In this document: piece after piece, positions 26,475 to 35,452 of the stretch
How positions within the stretch are numbered: the stretch's first letter is position 1
How the letters are laid out: each line of letters begins with the position of its first letter
Assembly (NCBI GenBank): GCA_017553325.1
Contig: JAFZMH010000008.1
Coordinates: 244,964 to 308,963 of the forward strand
Reading direction: 5' to 3'
Origin: Clostridia bacterium
GTDB lineage: Bacteria > Bacillota > Clostridia > Christensenellales > CAG-917
Length of the DNA: 64,000 nt
The notes under the pieces: generated by a model
Told to the model about the DNA's origin: nothing
Databases searched by the model: none
The model's input: only the letters and a program-made list of their open reading frames with translations
Made by a program: the position numbers and the translations under genes

Positions 26475-26628
26475 TTTGTTTATTTTGCATTTCAAACTTT
26501 GTCGCTCACAACAATTGTGTGCAAATCGCTTGCTCTTTTCGGAGAGCATATTTTTCATATTCAATATATAGTATTTAATCAGATTTACATCACAAAATAA
26601 ATTGAAATAAAATATTATTTTTTCCTGC

Positions 26629-26661
26629 TTGACTTGCGGGCATTTTGCAATTATAATGCCC
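26629..26661 (+). promoter_or_regulatory. Promoter of thrS with overlapping inverted repeat
   Basis: TTGACT (26629-26634) and TATAAT (26652-26657) are 17 bases apart. GGGCAT (26638-26643) and ATGCCC (26656-26661) form an inverted repeat that covers the spacer and the end of the -10 box, as expected for a repressor site. No T-box hallmark was found in the leader. Confidence 0.65.
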
Positions 26662-26712
26662 TTACAATTTGTGTGCGTACGGCTGTCGTTCGGCTGACTG
26701 CGCGGAGGATAT

Positions 26713-28638
26713 ATGAAAGTTTTTTTTGAAGACAGAACATTAGAATTTGACGCGCCGATTTCGGCGTTTGAAATAGCCAAAAACCTGAAAATTGAAAACA
26801 ACATTCTTGCCTGCAAACTTGACGGCGAGTGTTTTTCTTTGATGCACTTAGTCGACAGGGACTGTAGGTTTGAACCCGTCACGTTTGCGGACGATTTGGG
26901 CAAGCGCGTATATCGTTCGACTGCGGCTTTCGTGCTCGCTCAAGCGGTGAGAAACGTCTACCCGACGGCACAACTCGCAAGCGGAGGAACGGACGAAAGC
27001 GGGTTCTACTACGATTTTGATTTCCGTCTGCCTATCGCGCAAACAGATTTTGAAAAAATCGAGACGGAAATGCGCAGTATCATAAAGGCAAATCTGCCGA
27101 TAACTGAGGTCGTGGGCAAGCGCAAAGACGCCGAAAAGTTCGTTGCAAAGTCCAAAATGATATACAAGGCGGAGCATTTGGCAAGTTTGAAAGGCGAAAC
27201 GATAACCGCTTATAAGCACGCGGAATTCTACGATACGAGCGAATATCCGCTTTTGAGGTCTGCAGGCAAGGTCAAGGCGTTCAAACTAACCTCGCTGACC
27301 GGTGCATACTGGCAGGGCAACGAAAAGAATAAGATGCTCACGAGAATATACGGGACCGCGTTTGAGAAAAAGGCGGATCTCGACGCCTATCTCAAAGAAC
27401 TCGAAGAGGCAAAGCAGAGAGACCACAACAAGGTCGGCAGAGAAATCGGCTTGTTTATGACGGACGAGAACATAGGGCAGGGATTGCCATTGTTTATGCC
27501 GGCGGGCGCGCGCGTTTTGCAACTTATGCAACGCTTCGTCGAAGACGAGGAGCAAAAGCGCGGATATCTTCTCACCAAGACTCCCATCATGTCCAAAAAC
27601 AATCTGTTCATCACTTCGGGGCATTGGGACCACTACAAGGACAAGATGTTCTATATCGGCGAGGAGGACGTGGACGACGAGATACTCTGTCTCCGTCCGA
27701 TGACCTGTCCGTTCCAGTTTACGATATACAAAAACGGGCTCAAGAGTTATCGCGATTTGCCGATACGATACGCCGAAACCGCGACCTTGTTCAGAAAGGA
27801 AGCGAGCGGTGAAATGCACGGACTTACGCGCATTCGCCAGTTCACTTTGTCGGACGGACATATCGTTTGCACGCCTGAACAACTCGAAACGGAATTTGCG
27901 GGCGCAGTCGAACTTATCCGCTATCTAATGGGGGTTTTTGGCATTCAAGACGACGTCACCTATCGTTTCTCGCGCTGGGACGAACATCACCCGAGAAAGT
28001 ACGTCGGCACAAAACGCGACTGGACGAGAGCGGAAAACGCAATGCGCAAAATTCTCGACGACCTCGGCATAAACTACGTTGAGGCGGAGGGAGAAGCCGC
28101 TTTCTACGGACCGAAACTCGACGTACAGGGCAAGAACGTACACGGCAAGGAAGACACGTTGTTCACCGTGCAGATTGACTTTGCGCTCGCGACGCGTTTC
28201 GACATGATTTACATCGACGAAAACGGCGAAAAGGCAAGACCGCTCATCATTCATCGTTCGTCGATTGGGTGCTACGAGCGCACGCTTGCGATGCTCGTCG
28301 AAAAGTATAACGGCGCGTTCCCGTTGTGGCTCGCTCCCGAACAGGTGAGAGTGGCGTCCTTGACGGACAGAACCAACGAGCAGGTCAACGCCGTTCGCAA
28401 CAAATTGCTTTCTTTAGGTTTACGTGCGGAAGCGGACGTGAGAAGCGAAAAACTCGGCAAAAAAATTCGCGACGCTCAACTTGCAAAGGTGCCGTACGTT
28501 CTTGTAATAGGCGACAAGGAAGCAGAAAACGGTACAGTTGCCGTGCGTCATCGTTCACTTGGAGATTTGGGGACTATGACCGTTGACGAATTCGTTTTAA
28601 ACGCATTGAAAGAGGTTGCCGACAAGTCGATAAAATAA
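26713..28638 (+). CDS. thrS: Threonyl-tRNA synthetase
   Basis: Charges tRNA-Thr; a class II synthetase. The 641-residue length is standard. Domains: N-terminal TGS (residues 1-62), the editing domain (H-x-x-x-H type; ADVRSE lies in the anticodon domain), the catalytic core with motif 2 FRKEASGEMHGLTRIRQF and motif 3 IIHRSSIGCYERTL, and an anticodon-binding C-terminal domain. The zinc-binding Cys lies in RPMTCPF. The ribosome site GGAGG is five bases before the ATG. The gene has its own promoter and a perfect hairpin terminator. Confidence 0.97.
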   Translation: MKVFFEDRTLEFDAPISAFEIAKNLKIENNILACKLDGECFSLMHLVDRDCRFEPVTFADDLGKRVYRSTAAFVLAQAVRNVYPTAQLASGGTDESGFYYDFDFRLPIAQTDFEKIETEMRSIIKANLPITEVVGKRKDAEKFVAKSKMIYKAEHLASLKGETITAYKHAEFYDTSEYPLLRSAGKVKAFKLTSLTGAYWQGNEKNKMLTRIYGTAFEKKADLDAYLKELEEAKQRDHNKVGREIGLFMTDENIGQGLPLFMPAGARVLQLMQRFVEDEEQKRGYLLTKTPIMSKNNLFITSGHWDHYKDKMFYIGEEDVDDEILCLRPMTCPFQFTIYKNGLKSYRDLPIRYAETATLFRKEASGEMHGLTRIRQFTLSDGHIVCTPEQLETEFAGAVELIRYLMGVFGIQDDVTYRFSRWDEHHPRKYVGTKRDWTRAENAMRKILDDLGINYVEAEGEAAFYGPKLDVQGKNVHGKEDTLFTVQIDFALATRFDMIYIDENGEKARPLIIHRSSIGCYERTLAMLVEKYNGAFPLWLAPEQVRVASLTDRTNEQVNAVRNKLLSLGLRAEADVRSEKLGKKIRDAQLAKVPYVLVIGDKEAENGTVAVRHRSLGDLGTMTVDEFVLNALKEVADKSIK

Positions 28639-28654
28639 AAAAAAAGCAAAAATA

Positions 28655-28683
28655 AAAACCGCTCATATGAGCGGTTTTTTTGT
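28655..28683. terminator. Bidirectional terminator between thrS and the metallophosphoesterase
   Basis: AAAAACCGCTCATATGAGCG starts a perfect palindrome, followed on the plus strand by GTTTTTTTG and on the minus strand by GTTTTTATTTTTG. Confidence 0.85.
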
Positions 28684-28689
28684 TGCTAA

Positions 28690-30273
28690 TCATATTGAAT
28701 AATCACTCAAAACCTCGTGCTTGCTGTTTGTGAACCGCACGTTGATATTCGAGTCGTCAATCAAAACCGCAGTCCCTGTAAAACGCGTACCGCCGAGGCT
28801 CTCGTGGTCAGGGTTGTCGTCGCTGCGTATCGAGCCTATGACGAGGGGGAAGGACGCGACGTTTTCTTGCGTGTTCGGCTCGCAGAAGAGGATTTTGTGT
28901 CTATGCCCCGTAAGCATAAACTCGGTGCCCATAGTTTCTAGTGAGTGCATCATACTTCCGCTGACGTCGCCGAAATACTTTTGAAGGTTTATGGGGAAAG
29001 GTATGTGACATACGGCAATCACGTGATTTATACCGTCCGCCTGCCAAGTATTGTTTGCTGCTAGGTTTTCAAGCCATGCTTTTTCGGTGCGTCTATACTC
29101 GTCAAAGTCGTACGTCGTAGACATGACGGGGCTTGAACTCTTTTGGTCGTTGCCGAGATCGAGCACTACGAACATCGTATCGTCAAAGCGCACGGTATAG
29201 TAGAAATTCCCATCGTACGAGCCGAAATAGCGGGGCAAATTTGCGAGGTCAGAACCGTATGCTTCGTGATTTCCCCTCGATATGACTACGGGACGAGAAC
29301 TGCCGGTTATTCTTGCGAGGACGTCGTACATATTTGCAATTTGCCACTCGTCGGACACGTCGTTTATTAGGTCGCCGTTTGCGATGAGCAAGTCAAGTTT
29401 GTCTCCCCAGTACTTAGAGGCTCTGATTGCCGCGCCCTTGTAGAGATGGTTGTCGCTCATATTGTAAATTTGAAACCCGTCAGACGTATCTACGGGGCGG
29501 AAAGCATACTGTTTTTGAACCGTTGAGGTTTTCAAAATGAGATACGCCCTGTTGGTCGCGACGCCCGACGATACGACGGTATACGCCTTTGCTTCGTCCA
29601 AAACGGCGCGGGGAACGACCACTTTGTGGGTTTTTGCGACGTGTAGCGCGCCTGCGTCCGAGTCTGAGTACACTTTGTCGCCGATTTGCACGCAGCCCGT
29701 CGTCGTGGTCGAAGTGCTCCAGCAGATTTGATATTCGTCCTCGACGGCAAAAACCACCGCGTCGGACTTGTAATATACGGGTTGAAGATTGAATATCCCA
29801 AATATCGAAGTCACGATAACCGCCAAGGTGAGAATAATGCAGAATATGCGATAGCCGATTTTGTTGAGGTGAAAGCGTATGCCGCCGCGCCACGCGATTA
29901 TCGTGCAGACAATCAAGAATATGCAAACAAAGTACGGCATTCCCGCGATAAAGAAATATGAGAATTTTGAGAGTGCGACTGCGAGCAGGGTGAATATGCC
30001 GACAAACGACAGCGCACCCCATACGAGACTCAGCCACAAAACGAATCTCTTGTGCCACCAGATTACGTCCAAAACCCAAATGATGAACGCTATAAAGACG
30101 CCCGCTCCGACGAGTGCGGGCATATAAGGCTCGGTATAATACATTTTTTCAAAGAGGAAAAACCAGCTCGCAAACAAAAAGACAACGGGAGAAAGCGCAA
30201 CGATAAGGCTCACTGTAAACAGAACCTTTTGCGCTCTAAAAAACTCTTTTAACTCTTCAAAAACCTTTGTCAT
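28690..30273 (-). CDS. Membrane-anchored calcineurin-like metallophosphoesterase
   Basis: There are 527 residues. The N-terminal third holds about five hydrophobic helices (residues 18-170). A small beta-rich domain of purple acid phosphatase N-terminal type follows (residues about 175-265). The extracytoplasmic phosphoesterase core has SDNH, NGDLIND, RGNHE, VCHIPF and GHRHK, which supply the two-metal site in the usual order. The substrate is unknown; wall polymers, lipids or nucleotides are all possible. The promoter is clear. The ribosome site before ATG 30273 is weak. The gene is divergent from infC. Confidence 0.85.
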   Translation of the reverse strand: MTKVFEELKEFFRAQKVLFTVSLIVALSPVVFLFASWFFLFEKMYYTEPYMPALVGAGVFIAFIIWVLDVIWWHKRFVLWLSLVWGALSFVGIFTLLAVALSKFSYFFIAGMPYFVCIFLIVCTIIAWRGGIRFHLNKIGYRIFCIILTLAVIVTSIFGIFNLQPVYYKSDAVVFAVEDEYQICWSTSTTTTGCVQIGDKVYSDSDAGALHVAKTHKVVVPRAVLDEAKAYTVVSSGVATNRAYLILKTSTVQKQYAFRPVDTSDGFQIYNMSDNHLYKGAAIRASKYWGDKLDLLIANGDLINDVSDEWQIANMYDVLARITGSSRPVVISRGNHEAYGSDLANLPRYFGSYDGNFYYTVRFDDTMFVVLDLGNDQKSSSPVMSTTYDFDEYRRTEKAWLENLAANNTWQADGINHVIAVCHIPFPINLQKYFGDVSGSMMHSLETMGTEFMLTGHRHKILFCEPNTQENVASFPLVIGSIRSDDNPDHESLGGTRFTGTAVLIDDSNINVRFTNSKHEVLSDYSI

Positions 30274-30311
30274 AAGTGCGATATTCTTTGAAATTTTTGT
30301 TTTATAGTATC

Positions 30312-30340
30312 ATTTTAACCTAACCCCTGCGCCAAGTCAA
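30312..30340 (-). promoter_or_regulatory. Promoter of the metallophosphoesterase gene
   Basis: On the minus strand, TTGACT (30340-30335) and TAAAAT (30317-30312) are separated by 17 bases. The leader is about 32 bases. Confidence 0.7.
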
Positions 30341-30394
30341 GATAACAATTTAGAATATTTATTATTCGCGCGAAGAAAAAATTGCGGTTTTTAG

Positions 30395-30423
30395 TTGACA
30401 TTGAAAAATTTTTTTGATAGTAT
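30395..30423 (+). promoter_or_regulatory. Promoter of the infC-rpmI-rplT operon
   Basis: TTGACA (30395-30400) is followed after 17 bases by TAGTAT (30418-30423). TATAAC (30421-30426) overlaps it with a 20-base spacer. The start should be near 30430. Confidence 0.6.
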
Positions 30424-30429
30424 AACGAG

Positions 30430-30561
30430 GCAAGCAAAGGTATCCGCCTTTCACCACCGGCTAACGCCAAGTGGTCACGAAGTCAAATATATACTTGATT
30501 TTTGTGTGTCGGGACTTTTGTTGCCGACATTTTTTATGCTCAAATGAGCAAAGGAGTAAGT
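30430..30561 (+). promoter_or_regulatory. Structured leader with internal terminator upstream of infC (attenuator)
   Basis: The roughly 130-base leader carries a hairpin CCAC/GTGG around GGCTAACGCC (near 30450-30475). A complete intrinsic terminator follows: TGTCGG (30507-30512) with CCGACA (30524-30529) and then TTTTTT (30530-30535), just before the infC ribosome site. In other Firmicutes this operon is controlled by L20 binding to a leader that ends in a terminator. The same logic is likely here, but I cannot confirm the L20-binding fold. Confidence 0.6.
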
Positions 30562-31098
30562 TTGAAAGAACTACAAATCAACGAACAGATCAGAGAACGC
30601 GAAGTGAGACTTATCGGAGCGGAAGGTCAGCAATATGGCATTATCTCCATTCAAGAAGCGAGAAACATTGCCGAAGAACAGGGCTACGACCTCTGCAAGG
30701 TTGCCGACTCCAAAAAGACGGACAACGGCTTCACCCCCGCAACTTGCAAGCTTATGGACTACGGCAAATACCGCTACGACCAGCAAAAGCGCGAGAAAGA
30801 GGCGAAGAAAAACCAAAAGATAGTCGAAATCAAGGAGATTCGCTTGTCCGCAACGATTGACATCGGGGATACGCAACGCCTTGCCAAGCAAACGGCGGAA
30901 TTCATTTCGGACTCCAACAAGGTCAAAGCGTCGATACGTCTCAAAGGTCGCCAGCAAGCGCACCCGGAAATCGCAGTCAAAATCGTCGAGGATTATATTG
31001 CGATGGTGGCGGAAAGAGTCGCCGTCACAGTTGAGAAAGCCCCGACGCAAGAAGGCAGAATGATATTTGCGATTCTCGCACCACAGGCAAAAAAATAA
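30562..31098 (+). CDS. infC: Translation initiation factor IF-3
   Basis: Binds the 30S subunit and enforces start codon and initiator tRNA selection. The start is TTG 30562 with AAGGAG five bases upstream. It gives 178 residues beginning [19 protein letters not shown], the normal IF-3 N-terminus. An upstream ATG at 30544 lacks a ribosome site. The N-domain, the linker with [15 protein letters not shown], and the C-domain with [11 protein letters not shown] and [11 protein letters not shown] are all present. A rare start codon in infC fits the autoregulation known in other bacteria, because IF-3 discriminates against such codons. Confidence 0.95.
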   Translation: MKELQINEQIREREVRLIGAEGQQYGIISIQEARNIAEEQGYDLCKVADSKKTDNGFTPATCKLMDYGKYRYDQQKREKEAKKNQKIVEIKEIRLSATIDIGDTQRLAKQTAEFISDSNKVKASIRLKGRQQAHPEIAVKIVEDYIAMVAERVAVTVEKAPTQEGRMIFAILAPQAKK

Positions 31099-31142
31099 TT
31101 GTAGCCCTTTGGGCAATGCAAAATAATAGAGGAGGCAGTCTT

Positions 31143-31340
31143 ATGCCAAAACAGAAAACACATAGCGGAGCAAAAAAACGTTTCCACGTCACTGCGAGCG
31201 GACTCTATAAGAGAGGACATTCCGCACACAGCCACATTCTTACAAAGAAGACCAGAAAGAGAAAAAGAGAACTTCGTTCCATCGAATACGTCGACGAGAC
31301 AAGATGCGGCGAAGTCAAGAAACTCTTGCCGTACAAATAA
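31143..31340 (+). CDS. rpmI: 50S ribosomal protein L35
   Basis: The short basic ribosomal protein bL35 of 65 residues, with the signature [14 protein letters not shown] and the ending KKLLPYK. ATG 31143 follows GGAGG at a normal distance; the longer frame upstream includes the ribosome site and is not coding. It sits between infC and rplT in the conserved order. Confidence 0.97.
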   Translation: MPKQKTHSGAKKRFHVTASGLYKRGHSAHSHILTKKTRKRKRELRSIEYVDETRCGEVKKLLPYK

Positions 31341-31354
31341 GGAGGACGTGACGT

Positions 31355-31708
31355 ATGAGAATTAAAAGAGCAGTCAGCGCAATCAAAAAGCGCAGAAAAA
31401 TAATGAAACAAGCAAAGGGTTATTATGGCGGAAAGCATGCCCTTTATCGTGTTGCAAAGCAACAACTTTTGAAGTCCGGCGTATACGCATTCGTCGGCAG
31501 AAAGCAAAAGAAACGTGATTTCAGAAGACTTTGGATCGCACGTATCAACGCGGGCGCACGTCTCAACGGTTTGTCCTATTCGAGACTTATGCACGGTTTG
31601 AAACTCGCGGGTATCGACCTCAACCGCAAGGTTTTGAGCGAAATCGCAATCAGCGACCCGAAAGCGTTCTCCAGTCTCTGCGAAGACGCAAAGAAGGCTC
31701 TTGCCTAA
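31355..31708 (+). CDS. rplT: 50S ribosomal protein L20
   Basis: Ribosomal protein bL20, 117 residues, needed early in 50S assembly and the likely repressor of this operon. It has the basic N-terminal helix with [24 protein letters not shown], and the globular part with [18 protein letters not shown] and [16 protein letters not shown] precedes the ATG. Confidence 0.97.
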   Translation: MRIKRAVSAIKKRRKIMKQAKGYYGGKHALYRVAKQQLLKSGVYAFVGRKQKKRDFRRLWIARINAGARLNGLSYSRLMHGLKLAGIDLNRKVLSEIAISDPKAFSSLCEDAKKALA

Positions 31709-31717
31709 AAAACATCG

Positions 31718-31745
31718 TGAGAGAAACGCGCGAGCGTTTCTCTCA
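31718..31745 (+). terminator. Perfect 12-bp hairpin after rplT
   Basis: TGAGAGAAACGC (31718-31729) pairs with GCGTTTCTCTCA (31734-31745) around GCGA. It lacks a strong T-run, so it may be a weak terminator or an RNA processing site allowing read-through to the methyltransferase gene. Confidence 0.5.
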
Positions 31746-31764
31746 TAGTTTAACCGTAAGCCAA

Positions 31765-32508
31765 ATGGAAATCGTTTCTTCCGCAAAGAACCAATACGTA
31801 AAGCTTTGCAAGTCTCTTGCCGAAAAGAAAAACAGGCGTGAGACGGGGCTGTTTTTCGCGGAAGGGAAAAACCTTTTGAAGGACTTATCCGCAAGCGTCG
31901 AAATAGAGTTTATCTTTGCGACTGCCGAGCGTGAAGACGAGGCTCGCGCCTTATCCCTTGCACACGCGGACGCAAAAATATTGTTTGTGACCGAAAGCGT
32001 TATGAACACTCTCGCGGACACGACGACCCCGTATGGAATCGTCGCGGTGTGCAAAATTCCAAGCGCGGAGTTTAAGGCTCCGACTGGAAACGCACTCTTG
32101 CTCGACGGTATCGCGGACCCGGGAAACGTGGGTACGATATTCAGGACGGCGGCGGCTTGCGATTTTAAGGACGTATATCTCGTCGATTCCGTCGACGTGT
32201 ATTCGCCAAAAGTCGTGAGGGCGACGCTGGGGGGACTTTTCAAGGTGAACGCCTGCGAAATCGACGCAGAAACCGCAAAAAGGCTCATAAAAGAGTCGAA
32301 CAGCGCGGTGCTCGATATGGATGGGAAGAATATTCTCAAAGAGAATATCAAGTCGCCCGTCCTCTTCGTGGCGGGAAACGAGGCTCACGGTGTACGCGAC
32401 GAATTCAAGCGCGTCGCCCGCACGGTGTATTCTTTGCCGATGAAAAACGGCGTGGAATCTTTGAACGTGGCGGTTGCGACGTCCGTCGCGATGTATAGGA
32501 CAATATAG
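31765..32508 (+). CDS. SpoU/TrmH-family RNA 2'-O-methyltransferase
   Basis: Methylates ribose 2'-OH in rRNA or tRNA; a knotted SPOUT fold. The N-terminal substrate-binding domain (residues about 1-95) is followed by motif 1 [16 protein letters not shown], motif 2 [11 protein letters not shown] and motif 3 [15 protein letters not shown]. There are 247 residues. ATG 31765 begins [13 protein letters not shown], the usual N-terminus of the RlmB/TsnR-like group found next to rplT in clostridia. The ribosome site is weak. The exact target nucleotide is unknown. Confidence 0.9.
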   Translation: MEIVSSAKNQYVKLCKSLAEKKNRRETGLFFAEGKNLLKDLSASVEIEFIFATAEREDEARALSLAHADAKILFVTESVMNTLADTTTPYGIVAVCKIPSAEFKAPTGNALLLDGIADPGNVGTIFRTAAACDFKDVYLVDSVDVYSPKVVRATLGGLFKVNACEIDAETAKRLIKESNSAVLDMDGKNILKENIKSPVLFVAGNEAHGVRDEFKRVARTVYSLPMKNGVESLNVAVATSVAMYRTI

Positions 32509-32518
32509 GAGATTTATT

Positions 32519-33259
32519 ATGAGCGGACACAGCAAGTGGCACAATATTCAACAGAAGAAAGGTAAGACCGACGCGGCTCGCGCGAACGTCTTCACAAAAA
32601 TAGGCAGAGAAATAGCGGTTGCAGTCAAAGAAGGCGGCGCCGATCCGAATAGCAACAGCAAACTCGCCCAAGTTATCGCGAAGGCAAAAGACAACAATAT
32701 GCCAAACGACAACATCATGCGTTCGATCAAGAAGGCAAGCGGCGAACTCGGCTCAATCAACTACGAAGAGATGATTTACGAGGGCTACGGCGTAGGCGGA
32801 ACGGCAATCATCGTCGAAGCGCTTACGGACAACAAAAACCGTACGGCAGGCGACGTCAGACACATTTTCGACAAGTTCGGCGGTTCAATGGGCACGACGG
32901 GATGCGTCTCCTTTATGTTCAAGAGAAAGGGCGTCATCACCATCTCCAAAGAGGACGTGACGGAGGACGATCTCATGCTCTACGCTCTCGACGCAGGCGC
33001 GGAAGACATCAACAGCGACGACGAAGAAGTTTTTGAGGTTTATACGGATTCTAACCAAGTGAATGCGGTCAGAAAGTCCCTCGAAGAAGCAGGCGTGAAA
33101 GTGCTTTCCGCAGAGTCGTCGATGGTGCCGGACAACTACGTTAATCCGACCAAAGAACAACAGGCGACAATCGAGCGTATGCTTGATATGCTCGACGAAA
33201 ACGACGACGTGCAAAACGTCTACCACAACGCCGTTTTAGAACTCGACGACGAGGAATAA
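32519..33259 (+). CDS. YebC/PmpR family protein
   Basis: There are 246 residues starting [19 protein letters not shown], the diagnostic YebC N-terminus, with [13 protein letters not shown] and GCVSFMF motifs in the middle. The family includes proposed DNA-binding regulators, and YebC paralogs have been linked to relief of ribosome stalling at proline tracts. ATG 32519 has TAGGAG upstream and lies 10 bases after the methyltransferase stop. A strong terminator follows. Confidence 0.94.
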   Translation: MSGHSKWHNIQQKKGKTDAARANVFTKIGREIAVAVKEGGADPNSNSKLAQVIAKAKDNNMPNDNIMRSIKKASGELGSINYEEMIYEGYGVGGTAIIVEALTDNKNRTAGDVRHIFDKFGGSMGTTGCVSFMFKRKGVITISKEDVTEDDLMLYALDAGAEDINSDDEEVFEVYTDSNQVNAVRKSLEEAGVKVLSAESSMVPDNYVNPTKEQQATIERMLDMLDENDDVQNVYHNAVLELDDEE

Positions 33260-33277
33260 AAGAATACAGCCTATTGA

Positions 33278-33307
33278 CGCCCGAACGTTTGTTCGGGCGA
33301 TTTTTTT
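33278..33307 (+). terminator. Terminator after the YebC gene
   Basis: CGCCCGAAC (33278-33286) pairs with GTTCGGGCG (33291-33299), followed by ATTTTTTT. Confidence 0.88.
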
Positions 33308-33357
33308 GCCTAAACCAAAATAATTCATTATTTTGACGGACAAAATGACGTTTACGC

Positions 33358-33450
33358 TTGACTTTACGATTGGTATATGTTATAACTATTTGTAGAAAAT
33401 ATGAAAGATGTTTCACATTTTTCAGCCGCAGATTCGGCTAATAAGATGTG
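33358..33450 (+). promoter_or_regulatory. Promoter and leader hairpin of the iscS-iscU operon
   Basis: TTGACT (33358-33363) and TATAAC (33381-33386) are 17 bases apart. In the leader, CACAT (33414-33418) pairs with ATGTG (33446-33450) around an inner stem AGCCG/CGGCT (33424-33439). No IscR gene is adjacent. Confidence 0.7.
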
Positions 33451-33475
33451 ATTTGGACAAAATATAAGAGGAATT

Positions 33476-34642
33476 ATGCAGAGCATTTATCTTGATCACG
33501 CGGCGACCACTCCGCTTTCACCCAAGGCTTTTGAAGCGATGAAACCGTATTTCACGGAGATTTTCGGCAACCCGAATTCTCAGCACGTTTACGGCAGAGA
33601 CGGAGCAAAGGCGGTCAACGACGCGCGTCAACTCATTGCAAAATGTATCGGAGCGAAGCCGAGCGAGATATACTTTACCTCTTGCGGCACAGAGGCGGAC
33701 AACTGGGCTGTCAAAGGCGCGGCGCTTCAATATCAAAACAAGGGCAAGCATATCATCACGAGCATTATCGAGCATCCGGCAGTCTATACGACTTGCAAGC
33801 AACTTGAAAAATACGGCTGGGAAGTGACATATCTTCCAGTCGACAACGAGGGCTTCGTAAACCCCGCCGACCTCGAAAAAGCAATAAGAGAAGATACGGT
33901 GCTCGTGAGCGTAATGTTCGCAAACAACGAAATCGGCACGATTGAACCCATCAAGGAACTTGCCGAGATAGCGCATAGACACGGCGTATTGTTCCATACG
34001 GACGCGGTTCAGGCGACGGGTGCTGTGAGATACGACGTCAAAGATTTGGGCGTCGATATGCTCTCGATGTCCGCTCACAAGTTCTACGGCCCAAAGGGAA
34101 TGGGTGTTTTGTATATCAGAAACGGAGTGAAGATGGAAAAATTCTTGTCCGGCGGCGAGCAAGAGCGCGCGCACAGGGGAGGAACGTCCAACACTCCGGG
34201 TATCGTCGGTATGTCCGTCGCGCTTGAAGATGCGGTGAACAACTTGGAGGAGGACGCCAAGTACGTCGCGTCCTTACGCGACCATTTCGTGGCGAGAGTC
34301 AGAGCGGAAATCGACGATATTATGTACAACGGCGCAAAGGACACCTCAAAGAGATTGCCCAATAACGCAAGTTTCAGTTTCAGATATATAGAAGGCGAGT
34401 CGATTTTGTTCTCGCTCGATCTTGCGGGCATTTCCGCGTCGTCGGGCTCAGCCTGTTCGTCGGGCTCGCTTGAACCGTCGAGAACACTCTTGTCTATCGG
34501 CGTCCCCGTCGGTACGGCGCACGGTTCAATCAGATTTACGTTTGGAAAACACAATACGATGGAGCAAGTCGACTATACAGTCGATGAACTCGTCAAAATC
34601 GTGAAAAAATTAAGAGCCATGTCTCCGCTATACAAGAAATAA
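33476..34642 (+). CDS. iscS: Cysteine desulfurase (NifS/IscS family)
   Basis: A PLP enzyme that takes sulfur from cysteine for Fe-S clusters. There are 388 residues. It begins IYLDHAATTPL. The PLP Lys is at about 202 in SAHKFYGPKG. The persulfide Cys is at about 327 in the flexible loop SGSACSSGSLEPS. The loop sequence and length place it with the NifS/IscS group rather than SufS. It is paired with the scaffold gene 50 bases downstream, so the two form a minimal ISC unit. TTTCRYxEGES-like residues near 300 are normal. Confidence 0.95.
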   Translation: MQSIYLDHAATTPLSPKAFEAMKPYFTEIFGNPNSQHVYGRDGAKAVNDARQLIAKCIGAKPSEIYFTSCGTEADNWAVKGAALQYQNKGKHIITSIIEHPAVYTTCKQLEKYGWEVTYLPVDNEGFVNPADLEKAIREDTVLVSVMFANNEIGTIEPIKELAEIAHRHGVLFHTDAVQATGAVRYDVKDLGVDMLSMSAHKFYGPKGMGVLYIRNGVKMEKFLSGGEQERAHRGGTSNTPGIVGMSVALEDAVNNLEEDAKYVASLRDHFVARVRAEIDDIMYNGAKDTSKRLPNNASFSFRYIEGESILFSLDLAGISASSGSACSSGSLEPSRTLLSIGVPVGTAHGSIRFTFGKHNTMEQVDYTVDELVKIVKKLRAMSPLYKK

Positions 34643-34692
34643 CGGAAGATTCAAAAAAATACACAAAAACGCAGAGTTTTAGGAGACAGATT

Positions 34693-35076
34693 ATGTACAA
34701 TGAAAAGGTTATGGAAGTTTTCAAAGACCCGAAGAATATGGGCGAGGTTGAAAACTACAACGGTATAGGAACGGTTGGCAACGAGGTTTGCGGAGATATC
34801 ATGCAAATTACCCTTCGCATTGAGGACAACGTCATAAAGGACGCGAAGTTTAAGACGTTCGGGTGCGCGGCGGCAGTCGCGTCAAGTTCTACCGCGACGG
34901 GAATGATAATCGGCAAGACCGTCGAAGAAGCGCTCGCGCTCACAAACAAAGAGGTCATCGAGGAGCTTGAAGGTCTGCCTCCGCAGAAGATACATTGCTC
35001 CGTGCTTGCGGAAGAGGCAATAAGAGAAGCTGTCAACGATTATAGAAGACGCGTTGCCGAAGGCACTGCAAAATAA
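34693..35076 (+). CDS. iscU: Fe-S cluster scaffold protein (IscU/NifU N-terminal type)
   Basis: There are 127 residues with the three scaffold cysteines in GNEVCGD (Cys33), FGCAAAVASSS, and KIHCSVLAEEAI. The Asp after the first Cys is the usual ligand-exchange residue. It lacks the LPPVK chaperone-binding motif of classic IscU, and no hscA/hscB is nearby, as in many clostridia. AGGAGA precedes the ATG. It receives sulfur from the adjacent IscS. Confidence 0.93.
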   Translation: MYNEKVMEVFKDPKNMGEVENYNGIGTVGNEVCGDIMQITLRIEDNVIKDAKFKTFGCAAAVASSSTATGMIIGKTVEEALALTNKEVIEELEGLPPQKIHCSVLAEEAIREAVNDYRRRVAEGTAK

Positions 35077-35087
35077 TATCGTTTAGG

Positions 35088-35112
35088 ACGCCCGAAGAGG
35101 GCGTTTCTTTTA
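35088..35112 (+). terminator. Terminator after iscU
   Basis: ACGCCC (35088-35093) pairs with GGGCGT (35099-35104), followed by TTCTTTTATT. Confidence 0.7.
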
Positions 35113-35118
35113 TTCATT

Positions 35119-35300
35119 TAAAACACGATAAGTGTATCATATATTTTCTTCTTTCAAAACAAAAAACCTACTGAACAGTACGGTTTTGTCAATATTATCT
35201 GCTGTTTAGACAAATATATATCAGCATTATTCGACGTATGTACCGTGAATTATAGCACGATACGTGTATTAAATATTTATTATAAAAACACGTATCGTGC
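35119..35300. repeat. Three copies of an 11-bp palindromic box in a gene-free stretch
   Basis: CACGATAAGTG (starting near 35121), CACGATACGTG (near 35256) and CACGTATCGTG (near 35289) are one motif, CACG-three-CGTG, with one mismatch in the first copy. The last two form a 13-base stem (35255-35267 with 35288-35300) around a 20-base AT-rich loop. They could be operators or a MITE-like remnant. Between them lie only AT-rich sequence and a minus-strand terminator. Confidence 0.45.
35155..35188 (-). terminator. Minus-strand terminator downstream of the small ORF
   Basis: Read on the minus strand, AAAACC-G-TACTG pairs with CAGTA-GGTTTT across TT with one bulge, and is followed by TTGTTTTG. It suits the end of a minus-strand transcript starting above 35452. 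Confidence 0.55.
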
Positions 35301-35317
35301 TTGAAAGAGGACTCGTA

Positions 35318-35452
35318 TTACATAATCGTATCTTCAAGTTTGCGAATAAAGGCGCGTTTTAGTCTTTTGACGGAATTGTTAGACATACTGCTGTATATCG
35401 CTGTAGCTGCGACAACTCCAAGTACTGTGCCGATAAGCATTGATTTTTTCAT
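35318..35452 (-). CDS. Small single-span membrane protein (44 residues)
   Basis: This frame is too short for standard gene callers. ATG 35452 is preceded by a perfect AGGAGG eight bases upstream on the minus strand. The peptide begins MKKSMLIGTVLGVVAATAIY, a basic start followed by one hydrophobic helix, then a polar basic tail ending in LEDTIM. This resembles the N-terminal anchors of YtxH-like small proteins, but no family can be claimed. A minus-strand terminator lies 130 bases downstream. The strong ribosome site and membrane helix make it a likely real gene. Confidence 0.65.
   Translation of the reverse strand: MKKSMLIGTVLGVVAATAIYSSMSNNSVKRLKRAFIRKLEDTIM

Noticed and set aside
26304..26712. 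A T-box riboswitch upstream of thrS
   Set aside because: No GGGTGG-type antiterminator block or terminator pair was found before the ATG.
28690..30273. An unusual first metal motif (S-D-N-H instead of G-D-x-H) in the metallophosphoesterase
   Set aside because: The first motif of the calcineurin-like superfamily is D-x-H, and S-D-x-H forms are common.
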